NCBI GenBank assembly: GCA_045539425.1
Contig: JAZQFH010000005.1
Location: 1-64,000, forward strand
Length of the DNA stretch: 64,000 bases
Source of the DNA: RUG14871 sp045539425
Lineage (GTDB): Bacteria; Bacillota_I; Bacilli_A; Erysipelotrichales; Erysipelotrichaceae
Direction: 5' to 3'
Shown: positions 51,118 through 59,076 of the stretch, one piece after another
Layout: each line of letters opens with the position of its first letter
Numbering within the stretch: the stretch's first letter is position 1
Translations under genes and position numbers: made by a program
The notes under the pieces: model-generated
What the model saw: only the letters and a program-made list of their open reading frames with translations
Databases searched by the model: none
What the model was told of the DNA's origin: nothing

Positions 51118-52335
51118 TTATACTATGGAAAGTATCTTATCAATATAACTTCTGACCTCCGCTGCCGGAATTCCGGAGGAGATCGTTTCAAAGGTTAATC
51201 CGTACAGATCTTCCGGGAACATGTATCCTGCTTTCCCGTTTGTATAGCCGAAGATCAGGCAGCATTCCGCTTTGGATGCATTTTTGATCTCAAAGCCGAA
51301 GCGGCTGGCCAGTTCCGCTGGCGTTACAATGATTTCCAGATCCTCCAGATCAATCGCATGGGCAAACCAGTGCTGATCCACGCGGTCGAGTTTCAACAGT
51401 TTATTCAATGCCGGCTGCATGGATTTCAGCACCTTGATACGGTCGAAGTCCGTTGCCGTTTCCAGCTCTTTCAAAGATTCATCGATCTTCTGTTGTACAT
51501 CGTCATGATCTACCACAACATGAACATTATGCGTTATGGTTTTCATTCCCCTGTAAGACAGATTCAGTTTTTTATCGGCACAGATCTGTGCCATTTCCTG
51601 CGCCACGCCTTTGCTGATGCGCTCCAGTTCCCTGAAATCATTTCCCTGACGGGTCGGACGCGTGGATGAGTCCCCTGCTGCGCCGACGATCATGTGCGGA
51701 TAGTATCCTTTCAGCTTCTGATACTCCCGGCAGGTATTCTGCGCAAATTCCCCGGTTAACAAAGCATTATTCGGTGTCAGGGCTGTGGAATGGGTCGCCC
51801 AGTTACAGATTGCGGTAACGACCTGATTCCCAGCATTACGGAATTCCAGAAGATAGATATCGTTGTCTGCCGGAGAATTGTCAATGACCCGGCTTCCGTA
51901 ATAGCCGAGTACCGTCCTCTTTCCGTAAAACAATTCCACTTCCTCAAGACGTTCTCTGCAGTTTTCATACGCTTCTGCTGCCAGATTCAACAGCCACTGA
52001 TAATACCCGGGATTGAAATGTTCATTCCGTTTCATCTGATCTCCGGTTGACTGATGGTTATGCGTGGCCGTGATCAGCACGTGGTTCTTATTGATTCCGT
52101 AGCGGGAAGAAAGCATTTCGCTGACGTCTTCATAAAAACACTCCTCCACACTGATCCAGTCGGTCGAAAACAGATAGAACTGCGTCCCGTCCACATCGAT
52201 CAGGCTGATCTGCGCATAGATATCATCGTGAACTCCTTCCGCCGGCAGTTTTCTGAGCGGAGAGTTGTATCCCGTGAGATAGAACGGGCGATAGGAGGGC
52301 GTGAGGCAGCGCCTTGCACCGGCTGCTTTAATCAT
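51118..52335 (-). CDS. Neutral-ceramidase-like hydrolase without signal peptide
   Basis: The 405-residue protein matches the N-terminal domain of neutral/alkaline ceramidases, zinc amidases that cut N-acyl bonds. ITATHNHQSTGDQ (about 100) and NWATHST (about 185) carry the metal histidines, and GAAGDSSTRPTR (about 215) resembles the serine-containing active-site loop GxxGDxSP. The secreted C-terminal domain of bacterial ceramidases is absent and no signal peptide is seen, so the protein is cytoplasmic. Lying inside a PTS operon, it more likely deacylates a sugar or sugar conjugate than ceramide. ATG 52335 overlaps the EIIA stop by 8 bases. Confidence 0.72.
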   Translation of the reverse strand: MIKAAGARRCLTPSYRPFYLTGYNSPLRKLPAEGVHDDIYAQISLIDVDGTQFYLFSTDWISVEECFYEDVSEMLSSRYGINKNHVLITATHNHQSTGDQMKRNEHFNPGYYQWLLNLAAEAYENCRERLEEVELFYGKRTVLGYYGSRVIDNSPADNDIYLLEFRNAGNQVVTAICNWATHSTALTPNNALLTGEFAQNTCREYQKLKGYYPHMIVGAAGDSSTRPTRQGNDFRELERISKGVAQEMAQICADKKLNLSYRGMKTITHNVHVVVDHDDVQQKIDESLKELETATDFDRIKVLKSMQPALNKLLKLDRVDQHWFAHAIDLEDLEIIVTPAELASRFGFEIKNASKAECCLIFGYTNGKAGYMFPEDLYGLTFETISSGIPAAEVRSYIDKILSIV

Positions 52336-52744
52336 CGTCTTCCTCTTCGTTATTGGAAGAGAACAGAGCCTTGGCATCCACAATGGCGGCTTTCCCTTTT
52401 TCCACCAGATCCGCGGCTACAAACTCCTCATATTCTCTGGTGCCGAGATAGTCCATCAACATGCCGAGGTTCATTCCCGTAATCAGATCAACATCATCAC
52501 CCAGCAACATGGCTGCCTGGTTGAACGGTGTTCCGCCAAGCACGTCCGCAAAGACGAGTACGCCGTCACCGGTATTTAATGCATCGATTTTTTCCTTCAG
52601 AGCCGCGCCGAACTCATCCGCTCCCATGCTCATGGTAAGGGAAAGCGTATCCAGCTGCGGGATATCCTGTCCGAAAAACATGCTGAGGGAATCTTTCATT
52701 CCCGGAGCCATCTGTCCGTGACTGACCAATAAAATGCCTTTCAT
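52328..52744 (-). CDS. PTS EIIA, mannose family
   Basis: The 138-residue EIIA takes phosphate from HPr on the histidine in LLVSHGQMAPG (His9) and passes it to EIIB. VLVFADVLGGTPFNQAAML and ITGMNLGMLMD are typical of the mannose/fructose/sorbose family. The C-terminus is strongly acidic (NNEEEDDD). It is placed far from the EIIB-EIIC-EIID genes but in the same operon, one base after the MBL gene and with GGAGAAAA upstream of the ATG. Confidence 0.94.
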   Translation of the reverse strand: MKGILLVSHGQMAPGMKDSLSMFFGQDIPQLDTLSLTMSMGADEFGAALKEKIDALNTGDGVLVFADVLGGTPFNQAAMLLGDDVDLITGMNLGMLMDYLGTREYEEFVAADLVEKGKAAIVDAKALFSSNNEEEDDD

Positions 52745-52745
52745 A

Positions 52746-53819
52746 CTATTTTTTCTCCTCTGACACCTGTCTTTTCCATACTTTCTCCGGATTGTAACGG
52801 AGAGCTGTCCACTGATGAATATTCTTGGTAGCGGATTTCATGACTTTGCCCTGTCGTTCAAATTCACGGATGCCGTCATAATTGTAAGGATCCTTCAAAA
52901 TTGCGCATGTGGTTTCATAGAGATAGCGCAATATAATAGGATGCTGATCCCAGGCACCGTGTCCCGGGAAGATACCGCTCATATCCTTTAAACGCGGCTG
53001 AACCTTTTCCAGTTCATCATGCATCGCTTCCACCGTGCACATCTGTGCAAACGGTTCCTCCGGATTCTTTCCGCCGATTCCCGTCAGATCACCGACAAAG
53101 AAACAACCCGTCTGATGATCGTAATAGCCGCACTGGCCGGCCGTGTGTCCCGGAAGCAGAATCGCTTCCACGATATAGCCGTTCCCCAGATCAAATTCAT
53201 GGTGGTTTTCAAATCCGATGACTTCCCAGTCATGGTATTCGATCACATCCTTCGGATCAAATTCTGTATAGATAGGCTGACCCGGTTCAATCATGCGGTC
53301 CGCAACTTTCAACGGTTCCCCGGTCTGATTGAAAAGGTAATCCCAGATGTGCGGGTTGACCTTTTTCAGCATGTCCGGCACTTCATACTCATGGCAATAC
53401 GCCTTACCGAATTGGGCATTTCCGTATGCATGGTCGAAATGGCTATGCGTGTTGACGCAGACGATTTCCTTATCCCCTACCAGATGCCGGATCAATCCTT
53501 TCAGGTCACCGATTCCGAAAGAGGTATCGATGATCATCGCCTTTTCCGGCCCGTTGATCAGATACATCCAGACATCCCCGGCACCGTCAAAGGAATCATT
53601 ATAGAGTGCCCAGGTATTATCTCTAACCTTATAGGCTTCCGTATACGGGTTAATTTCCGGATAGAATTCTCTGAGAGTGGAGTATTCTCTCAGAATCTTC
53701 ATGAAACTCCAGCGGACCGGGTGTTCCGGTTCATGGATGATCCGTTTGGATTTGATATTGGTATGAATCGGGCGCGGAATGGAGTTGATATCCGTTCCGT
53801 TATAGTATTTTCCGGGCAT
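52746..53819 (-). CDS. MBL-fold metallo-hydrolase in the mannose-PTS operon
   Basis: The 357-residue zinc hydrolase has THSHFDHAYG (about 121), LLPGHTAGQ (about 222) and FFVGDLTG with the bridging Asp. The region MYLINGPEKAMIIDTSFGIGDL parallels the smaller MBL protein at 33456, with extra N-terminal (about 70 residues) and C-terminal parts. AAAGGAG precedes the ATG. It follows a YcxB-like gene and a UUCG hairpin, and precedes EIIA. A lactone, ester or phospho-sugar derivative is a possible substrate; not proven. Confidence 0.87.
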   Translation of the reverse strand: MPGKYYNGTDINSIPRPIHTNIKSKRIIHEPEHPVRWSFMKILREYSTLREFYPEINPYTEAYKVRDNTWALYNDSFDGAGDVWMYLINGPEKAMIIDTSFGIGDLKGLIRHLVGDKEIVCVNTHSHFDHAYGNAQFGKAYCHEYEVPDMLKKVNPHIWDYLFNQTGEPLKVADRMIEPGQPIYTEFDPKDVIEYHDWEVIGFENHHEFDLGNGYIVEAILLPGHTAGQCGYYDHQTGCFFVGDLTGIGGKNPEEPFAQMCTVEAMHDELEKVQPRLKDMSGIFPGHGAWDQHPIILRYLYETTCAILKDPYNYDGIREFERQGKVMKSATKNIHQWTALRYNPEKVWKRQVSEEKK

Positions 53820-53844
53820 ATGATTTCTCCTTTAAATGTTATTC

Positions 53845-53864
53845 AAGCCGTCCGAAGACGGCTT
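53845..53864 (-). other. Intercistronic UUCG stem-loop
   Basis: On the minus strand AAGCCGTC TTCG GACGGCTT forms an 8-bp stem with the very stable C(UUCG)G tetraloop, 25 bases before the MBL ATG. No T run follows in that direction. It may stabilise or separate the upstream PTS mRNA. Confidence 0.6.
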
Positions 53865-53875
53865 TGTTTTCAAAC

Positions 53876-54391
53876 TCAGGCGGTAGCTTTCTCTTTCTGC
53901 TGTTTAACCGAAAGTACCACGTCTTTCACAAACTGTTCCATCTTTTTCTCATCCGTTCCGAATACGCGGTCCGGAACGATCAGGTTTGTCTGATCCGAGA
54001 AAGCGATGACAAGCATATCCGCGTATGCTACATAGTCCAGCGGCTGTTTCTTCTGGCCGTTGACGGAAATCACTCCGTTTTCATCTTTCACTTCAATGTT
54101 CTGCGGAGTGAACCGGTCTTCCTTGATCTTCCGTTTCGCAGCTTCCCTTGTAATAGAGTGATACAGACGGGGAGCTATGAAGAAGATCCATAAAAGAGAA
54201 AGGAAGATAACCGCAATCCAGTACATCACATTTCTCGTCCACTTCAGGGCAATCATTACCGCAAGCAGTACAAACGGCAGCCAGATCATCGCAAAGATCC
54301 GCGGCACCCTCGTCTGTTTTGCGTTATTGAGAATCATCTCATAATAACGGACTGCTTCTTCCTGTGTGAGTTTGTAATTGAGCCGAATCAT
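53876..54391 (-). CDS. YcxB-like membrane protein
   Basis: The 171-residue protein has two membrane helices (about 33-48 and 55-75) and a C-terminal YcxB-like domain (DRFTPQNIEVKDENGVISVNG, DQTNLIVPDRVF). The family is widespread but of unknown role. It sits between EIID and the MBL hydrolase in the PTS operon. Confidence 0.8.
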   Translation of the reverse strand: MIRLNYKLTQEEAVRYYEMILNNAKQTRVPRIFAMIWLPFVLLAVMIALKWTRNVMYWIAVIFLSLLWIFFIAPRLYHSITREAAKRKIKEDRFTPQNIEVKDENGVISVNGQKKQPLDYVAYADMLVIAFSDQTNLIVPDRVFGTDEKKMEQFVKDVVLSVKQQKEKATA

Positions 54392-54437
54392 AGTTATCTT
54401 CCTCTTTAATGTTCTGTTATTCGAATAATAAACGAAA

Positions 54438-55280
54438 TTAAGCTAAGATCTTTAATAAGTTGCCGACGATTGCAACAGGGATCATCCATAACATGATCTT
54501 TGTGGCAGACCATTTCTTCTCTTTGACCAGGTAGTAAACGATGAAGCAGACTACCAGGGATAATAATTTCGGGAAGAATACGTCTAAAACGTCTGTCTGT
54601 ACATTGACAACCGTTTCACCGACCTGAGCGACTAATGCTGTTCTGACATTCATGATACCTGCCAGAACTCCGCCGATGACCGTGATGCCTAACGCTTCAA
54701 ATGCCGGAACGGCACGGTCTTTCAAGTCAGAGCTGATCAGCATTTCAGCACCGGCGATACCGGAAGTATAACCGACGCGGAATAATCCATAGGACAGAGC
54801 CGTATTGATTGCCGTGTAGGAAACGATCATGAAGAGCGGGCCGAGGATGGAGCCTGTATTCTGGCTTAAACCGATACCGATGGAAATGAGGATCGGTGTT
54901 AACAATGCCTGAATCAGAGAGTCACCTAAACCTGCCAGAGGACCGGCAAGCGCCTGTTTGACAGACTGGATCAGTTCGTTTGTGACATCGTCACTCTTCG
55001 CTCTCTCCACTTCCATACCTAAGACCAGGCCGTAAATGACAGCACCTAAACCCTGCTGGGTATTGAAGAACACTTCATGGTTGCGGCATAACTCTTTCTG
55101 TTTTTCCACATTGTCCGGATAAATCTGATCCGCGACTTTTGCGAGCATACAGACCATGGAACAACCTAACATACGTTCACGTGTGAAGTTCATCGGAACG
55201 CCCCAGACATAACCCCAGAACGCGTCGTTAACGAATTTCTTGTTATCTTTTAAAGAATTGAGTCTTTCTAATTCAGTCAT
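54438..55280 (-). CDS. PTS EIID, mannose family
   Basis: The 280-residue membrane subunit forms the sugar channel with EIIC. NFTRERMLGCSMVCML and HEVFFNTQQGLGAVIYGLVLGMEV at the start and GPLAGLGDSLIQALLTPIL are strong EIID signatures, with membrane helices toward the C-terminus. It begins in the EIIC stop (TAATG). Confidence 0.95.
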   Translation of the reverse strand: MTELERLNSLKDNKKFVNDAFWGYVWGVPMNFTRERMLGCSMVCMLAKVADQIYPDNVEKQKELCRNHEVFFNTQQGLGAVIYGLVLGMEVERAKSDDVTNELIQSVKQALAGPLAGLGDSLIQALLTPILISIGIGLSQNTGSILGPLFMIVSYTAINTALSYGLFRVGYTSGIAGAEMLISSDLKDRAVPAFEALGITVIGGVLAGIMNVRTALVAQVGETVVNVQTDVLDVFFPKLLSLVVCFIVYYLVKEKKWSATKIMLWMIPVAIVGNLLKILA

Positions 55281-56062
55281 TAGTCGTCATCCTCCTCTAC
55301 TGCCACAGCCTGCTTGCCCGGAGTGAACTGGAATACCAGGTAGGCAATAACAGCTGCTGCGATCGTGATCGCCACCGTGCTCCATTTTAATCCTGCTGCT
55401 AAAATGAAACCGAATAAGAAGTAGATCCACTGTAACGGATCATGAATTAAGGAAACCATTAAGATCATGAAGCCGATCGCCGGTAATAAGCTGGTGAATG
55501 TGGACATGATCTTATTGATCTGTGGAGGTAACGCTGCAACGATATTGGTTACAACACCGCTTCCAGCCAGGCAGAATGCCGGAACAACGATCATGGAATA
55601 AGCGAATGTCCAGATGTGGCCGGAAACCGGGAACCACCATGCCTTCTTGATCTGGCCTTTTTCAATTAAGGCGTCCTGACGGTGAAGAACACCGATTTTG
55701 AACATGTTGCCGATTGTGCCGATGATATCCTGGACTGCTGCGAATGCCAGAGCAATCGTTAAGCATTCCGCTGCGTCACCGCCGGAAACCAGTGTCAGCG
55801 GTAAAGCGAACCAGAGGGCTGTCGTGATGTTTGGTAATGTGGCAACACCGCCGATGGACATCTGTCCGATGTAAGCTGCCTGTACGACAACGCCGATCAG
55901 AAGAGCATCTTTGACTCTCCCCATGATCAGACCGATAAACATGCAAGCTACTAACGGCTTGTTCATGATGTTCTGACTGAGCCATCCGAGTGGGAACATG
56001 CTAGTAGAAATCAGGAAACAGAAGAATCCAAGCAGTAATGCCTGTAAAACTGTGATTTGCAT
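55280..56062 (-). CDS. PTS EIIC, mannose/sorbose family
   Basis: The 260-residue permease has about seven membrane helices and the EIIC pattern: FCFLISTSMFPLGW, GRVKDALLIGVVVQAAYIG, VASLPN-type TLPNITTALWFALPL. The C-terminus is acidic (VEEDDD). It is second in the operon after an intercistronic hairpin and is coupled to EIID. The sugar is not predictable from the sequence. Confidence 0.94.
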   Translation of the reverse strand: MQITVLQALLLGFFCFLISTSMFPLGWLSQNIMNKPLVACMFIGLIMGRVKDALLIGVVVQAAYIGQMSIGGVATLPNITTALWFALPLTLVSGGDAAECLTIALAFAAVQDIIGTIGNMFKIGVLHRQDALIEKGQIKKAWWFPVSGHIWTFAYSMIVVPAFCLAGSGVVTNIVAALPPQINKIMSTFTSLLPAIGFMILMVSLIHDPLQWIYFLFGFILAAGLKWSTVAITIAAAVIAYLVFQFTPGKQAVAVEEDDD

Positions 56063-56091
56063 AAGTATTCTATCTCCCTTCCTTTTTTATT

Positions 56092-56113
56092 ATTAAAGTA
56101 GTAATACTTTAAT
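56092..56113 (-). other. Intercistronic stem-loop between EIIB and EIIC
   Basis: ATTAAAGTA and TACTTTAAT form a perfect 9-bp AT-rich stem with a 4-base loop. It lies in the 57-base EIIB-EIIC gap and has no T tract on the minus strand. Confidence 0.5.
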
Positions 56114-56119
56114 GCCGAA

Positions 56120-56614
56120 TTAATATTTTTCCCTGACGTCTTTCCAGTAGATGACGTCGGATCCGTCTCCCGGGAACTGCTGGAAGTAAACATTGACTCC
56201 CATTGCATCCAGCTGTTTGAACGCCTCCAGCTGCTGCGGATCGACCCAGGTGTCTCTGCGGATGAGGAATCCTTCCTCTCCTTCCTTCGGAATATTGGCA
56301 ACATCCAGATCCACGCTCTTGAGTTCCGGGAACTTTTCGTAGATTTTCAGTAATGTGGACGGGCGTCTTGCAATGATCAGGGTTCTCTTATCATTGACGA
56401 TGCACTTTCCGATTGGTGTCAGAGCATCTTCAAAGGTATGGACCGTGACCTTGACACCGCTCGGTGCCGCCATTTCGAAGATTCTCTTCAGCATCGGATT
56501 GTTTGCTGTTGGATCATCCACACCGATCACGCGGTTGATTTTGTTCATTGGAATAATCTTTGTCTGACACTGACCGTGAATCAGTCTGTCATCCGAACGA
56601 ATGAATGTAATCAT
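56120..56614 (-). CDS. PTS EIIB, mannose family
   Basis: The 164-residue EIIB passes phosphate to the sugar through the histidine in RSDDRLIHGQ (His14). VIGVDDPTANNPMLKRIFEMAAP and IARRPSTLLK are typical of the family. AAGGAG lies 8 bases before the ATG. It is the first gene of the ten-gene operon, which runs through EIIC, EIID, YcxB-like, MBL, EIIA, ceramidase-like, membrane, flavin-reductase-like and nitroreductase genes. Confidence 0.95.
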   Translation of the reverse strand: MITFIRSDDRLIHGQCQTKIIPMNKINRVIGVDDPTANNPMLKRIFEMAAPSGVKVTVHTFEDALTPIGKCIVNDKRTLIIARRPSTLLKIYEKFPELKSVDLDVANIPKEGEEGFLIRRDTWVDPQQLEAFKQLDAMGVNVYFQQFPGDGSDVIYWKDVREKY

Positions 56615-56703
56615 ATTTTTGCTCCTTGTTAACTTCTACTAACAGTTTATGACAGCGTGAAACTGCCTTTTGTTCAAGTATTGCCTTAATCAACGGCAAA
56701 AAT

Positions 56704-56723
56704 TGAAAACGCTTACGTTTACA
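56704..56723. promoter_or_regulatory. LacI-type / cre-like operator
   Basis: TGAAAACG (56704-56711) and CGTTTACA (56716-56723) form a nearly perfect 20-base inverted repeat between the divergent EIIB and MFS genes. The left 14 bases match the CcpA consensus TGWAANCGNTNWCA except at the last position. The site could serve CcpA or a LacI-family repressor. Confidence 0.6.
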
Positions 56724-56811
56724 TAAGATAGATAATATGGATGAATTTATATCTCCTGGTTGGGCAATTCAGAAAAAGACAGGCCGGCACGGGAGAAGAA
56801 AAGAGGAAAGT

Positions 56812-58047
56812 ATGAGTAATACGACAGATCCAAAAGTAAAAAACTGGAAAGAGCCTGATAAACTCTGGAATGCCATGTTTATCAGTGTCTTCATCTCCAG
56901 TGCCTTATTTAATCTGAGCGGACAGATGAGCAATTCCCTGCTGTCTCTCTACGCGAAAAGCACCGGGGCTCCGGCAGACCAGATCGGCTCGCTGATGAGC
57001 ATGTTCGCTCTGACCGCACTGATCTTCCGCTTCATTGCCGGCCCGGCCATGAATGCCTACAACCGGAAGCGCCTTCTGCAGATGGCGATGTGCCTCTTCG
57101 GCTTTGCCTACTTCGGCTTCAGTTTCTCTCCGAAAATTGCCGAAGTAACGGGAATCAACGTCATCACGGTCATGAAATTCTTCCGGCTGACCCAGGGAAT
57201 CGGGAATGCTTTCGGAAATGCGTGCATGCTGACGATCGTTTCCGACTGTATTCCGAAATCCCAGTTTTCCAGCGGAATGGGCATCTTCGCTCTGGCGCAG
57301 GCGATCGGTCAGGCCATCGGGCCAACCTTCGGTGTCAAGGTACGCGATCTGGTCGGTTATAATACAACCTATATTATTACCGGCTGCATGATGGTATGTG
57401 CCTGCATCATGGTCGGTCTCATCGTGAAAGTCCCGAACCGCGGTACCGGTATCTTCAAGCTGAATCTGGATAATATGATTGCCAAAGAAGCTCTGGTTCC
57501 CGCCGGAATCAACTTCCTAGTCAATATCGGGGTCACATCCATCAATTCCTTCTTCCTTGTGTACGCGGAAGAGCGCGGGATTGCCAATGCTTCCCTGTAT
57601 TTCACCGTCAATGCCTTTGCCTTAATGGCAACGCGCCCGCTGATCGGGAAACTGAATGACAAAAAAGGCTTCCTCTTCATTGCCATTCCGGGACTCTGCT
57701 TAACAGGACTCTCCTTAATCGGTATCGGCTTCTCCACAAGTCTCTGGCACCTGCTTCTGATCGGTGTGATCAACTCTCTCGGTTATGGTGCCGTTCAGCC
57801 TTCACTTCAGGCTCTGACCATGAAGTGCGTACCGCCGGAACGCCGCGGAAGCGCTTCTTCCACCAACTTCATTGCTCTGGACTCCGCCACGCTTGTTGGC
57901 CCTGCGATTGCGGGATATGTTGCCAAAGCAATGGGTTATATCCCTGCCATGTGGATCGTCGTATCCCTTCCGGTCTTCAGTGCCGTCTTATTCACATTGG
58001 TATTCCGGAAACGGCTGAAAGAAATAGAAAACAACTTCGCAGCTTAA
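56812..58047 (+). CDS. Major facilitator superfamily transporter
   Basis: The 411-residue protein has about 12 membrane helices with MFS signs such as MNAYNRKRLLQ after helix 2 and GKLNDKKGFLF after helix 8. AGAGGAAAG sits right before ATG 56812; the longer in-frame start overlaps promoter sequence. It diverges from the mannose-PTS operon across a symmetric operator, so the two may be co-controlled. Substrate unknown; it may export or import a related metabolite. Confidence 0.86.
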   Translation: MSNTTDPKVKNWKEPDKLWNAMFISVFISSALFNLSGQMSNSLLSLYAKSTGAPADQIGSLMSMFALTALIFRFIAGPAMNAYNRKRLLQMAMCLFGFAYFGFSFSPKIAEVTGINVITVMKFFRLTQGIGNAFGNACMLTIVSDCIPKSQFSSGMGIFALAQAIGQAIGPTFGVKVRDLVGYNTTYIITGCMMVCACIMVGLIVKVPNRGTGIFKLNLDNMIAKEALVPAGINFLVNIGVTSINSFFLVYAEERGIANASLYFTVNAFALMATRPLIGKLNDKKGFLFIAIPGLCLTGLSLIGIGFSTSLWHLLLIGVINSLGYGAVQPSLQALTMKCVPPERRGSASSTNFIALDSATLVGPAIAGYVAKAMGYIPAMWIVVSLPVFSAVLFTLVFRKRLKEIENNFAA

Positions 58048-58060
58048 GAAGTTAGTATAA

Positions 58061-58109
58061 AAAACGGACTGCAGCTCCCTCCTCTTTCCTTCCTGCAGTT
58101 CGTTTTTTC
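58061..58109 (+). terminator. Terminator of the MFS gene
   Basis: CGGACTGCAG (58065-58074) pairs with CTGCAGTTCG (58093-58102), with one G-U pair, followed by TTTTTT. Confidence 0.85.
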
Positions 58110-58113
58110 TCAT

Positions 58114-58136
58114 GAAAAAAGGATCCCGCAGGATCC
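58114..58136 (-). terminator. Terminator of the NIF3-like gene
   Basis: Two GGATCC blocks (58121-58126, 58131-58136) pair around a 4-base loop, and TTTTTTC follows on the minus strand. Confidence 0.75.
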
Positions 58137-58149
58137 TCAGCTGATCAGA

Positions 58150-58980
58150 TTATATGTATTGGAAGGTATCCCCGGACTGGATGTAGACCACCGGAAGCTG
58201 ATTGTCGAATACCTCCGGAAGCACTTTCTCCAGATAGCGCATCCCGAGTTCTTCCCCATTGAAATGTCCCATCTCGAAAATGACTTTGTTCATTCCAAGC
58301 GCAGCCGCATCACGGACATAACTCGTCAGAGTATAGTCGACGATTTCCAGCGGAATCAGCGCATCCGCTTTCTCCGCATTGTCCAGAATCCGGATGTCGT
58401 GCTCACCGCCTAACACGTGCTCCACAAAATGTACCGTTTCAATTTCCGCATCAAGATTTCCGACCACGCGCAGCCCGTTCAGATGCCATGCGTTTTTGAT
58501 TTCTTCCGCCAGTGCACGGGCACTCGTTTTCGGGATATTGAACCAGAGCGGTTTCTTTTTGTCCCCGACTACGTATTTCTCCCAGCCCAGCTCTTTCATG
58601 GTACCGTAGAAAATCATATCCTCACGGATCCGGGCTGTTTCGTGCGGTGCTCCACTTCCGTGCATGTGATCGTGATCTCTCCAGACCACGATTCCGTGCT
58701 CTTTGGCAAACTCCAGTTTTTTCAGCAGCACTTCATTTCTGTATTCTTCCGGTTTCAGCAGTTTTTCGTAATTATAGCTGATTCCCTCGTGGCTGATGAT
58801 CAGATTGATCCCCTTTTCTGCCGCTTTCTGCATCACATCCAGTGTGGCACAGCAGGTCACGGCAATCCCCGTGCATTCCGCTTCGGGATCTCCGCAGAGA
58901 TACTGATCTCTGGTTTTCAGGCGTTCTTCATACGGCTGATGCCATTCTTTTATTTTTTCGATTACCTCAATGATTTTCAT
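58150..58980 (-). CDS. NIF3-like metal-binding protein
   Basis: The 276-residue protein resembles the Nif3/GTP cyclohydrolase I type 2-like family, whose biochemical role is poorly known. GIAVTCCATLDVMQKAAEKGINLIIS-type sequence, split here as GIAVTCCATLDVM and INLIISHEG, marks the first metal histidine, and HDHMHGSGAPHE and MGHFNGEELGM add further metal ligands. AGAGGATAAAAG precedes the ATG. It is a single gene between two terminators. Confidence 0.8.
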   Translation of the reverse strand: MKIIEVIEKIKEWHQPYEERLKTRDQYLCGDPEAECTGIAVTCCATLDVMQKAAEKGINLIISHEGISYNYEKLLKPEEYRNEVLLKKLEFAKEHGIVVWRDHDHMHGSGAPHETARIREDMIFYGTMKELGWEKYVVGDKKKPLWFNIPKTSARALAEEIKNAWHLNGLRVVGNLDAEIETVHFVEHVLGGEHDIRILDNAEKADALIPLEIVDYTLTSYVRDAAALGMNKVIFEMGHFNGEELGMRYLEKVLPEVFDNQLPVVYIQSGDTFQYI

Positions 58981-59013
58981 ATCTTTTATCCTCTGATTTC
59001 ATTGTAAGCGATG

Positions 59014-59070
59014 ATGAAAAAAAGCTCCCGTCAGTTTTTTCGGTTATCAACCCCATTTTCTGACGAAAGC
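59014..59070 (-). terminator. Terminator of the PRD/Mga-like regulator
   Basis: CGTCAG (59029-59034) and CTGACG (59060-59065), with a flanking GCT/AGC pairing, form a long-loop stem followed on the minus strand by TTTTTTTC. Confidence 0.65.
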
Positions 59071-59076
59071 CTGAAA

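Noticed and set aside
53019..53993. 324-residue plus-strand ORF opposite the MBL hydrolase
   Set aside because: It runs antisense to an MBL protein with intact zinc motif and has no support of its own.
58417..59007. 196-residue plus-strand ORF opposite the NIF3-like gene
   Set aside because: No Shine-Dalgarno or motif; explained as an open antisense frame.
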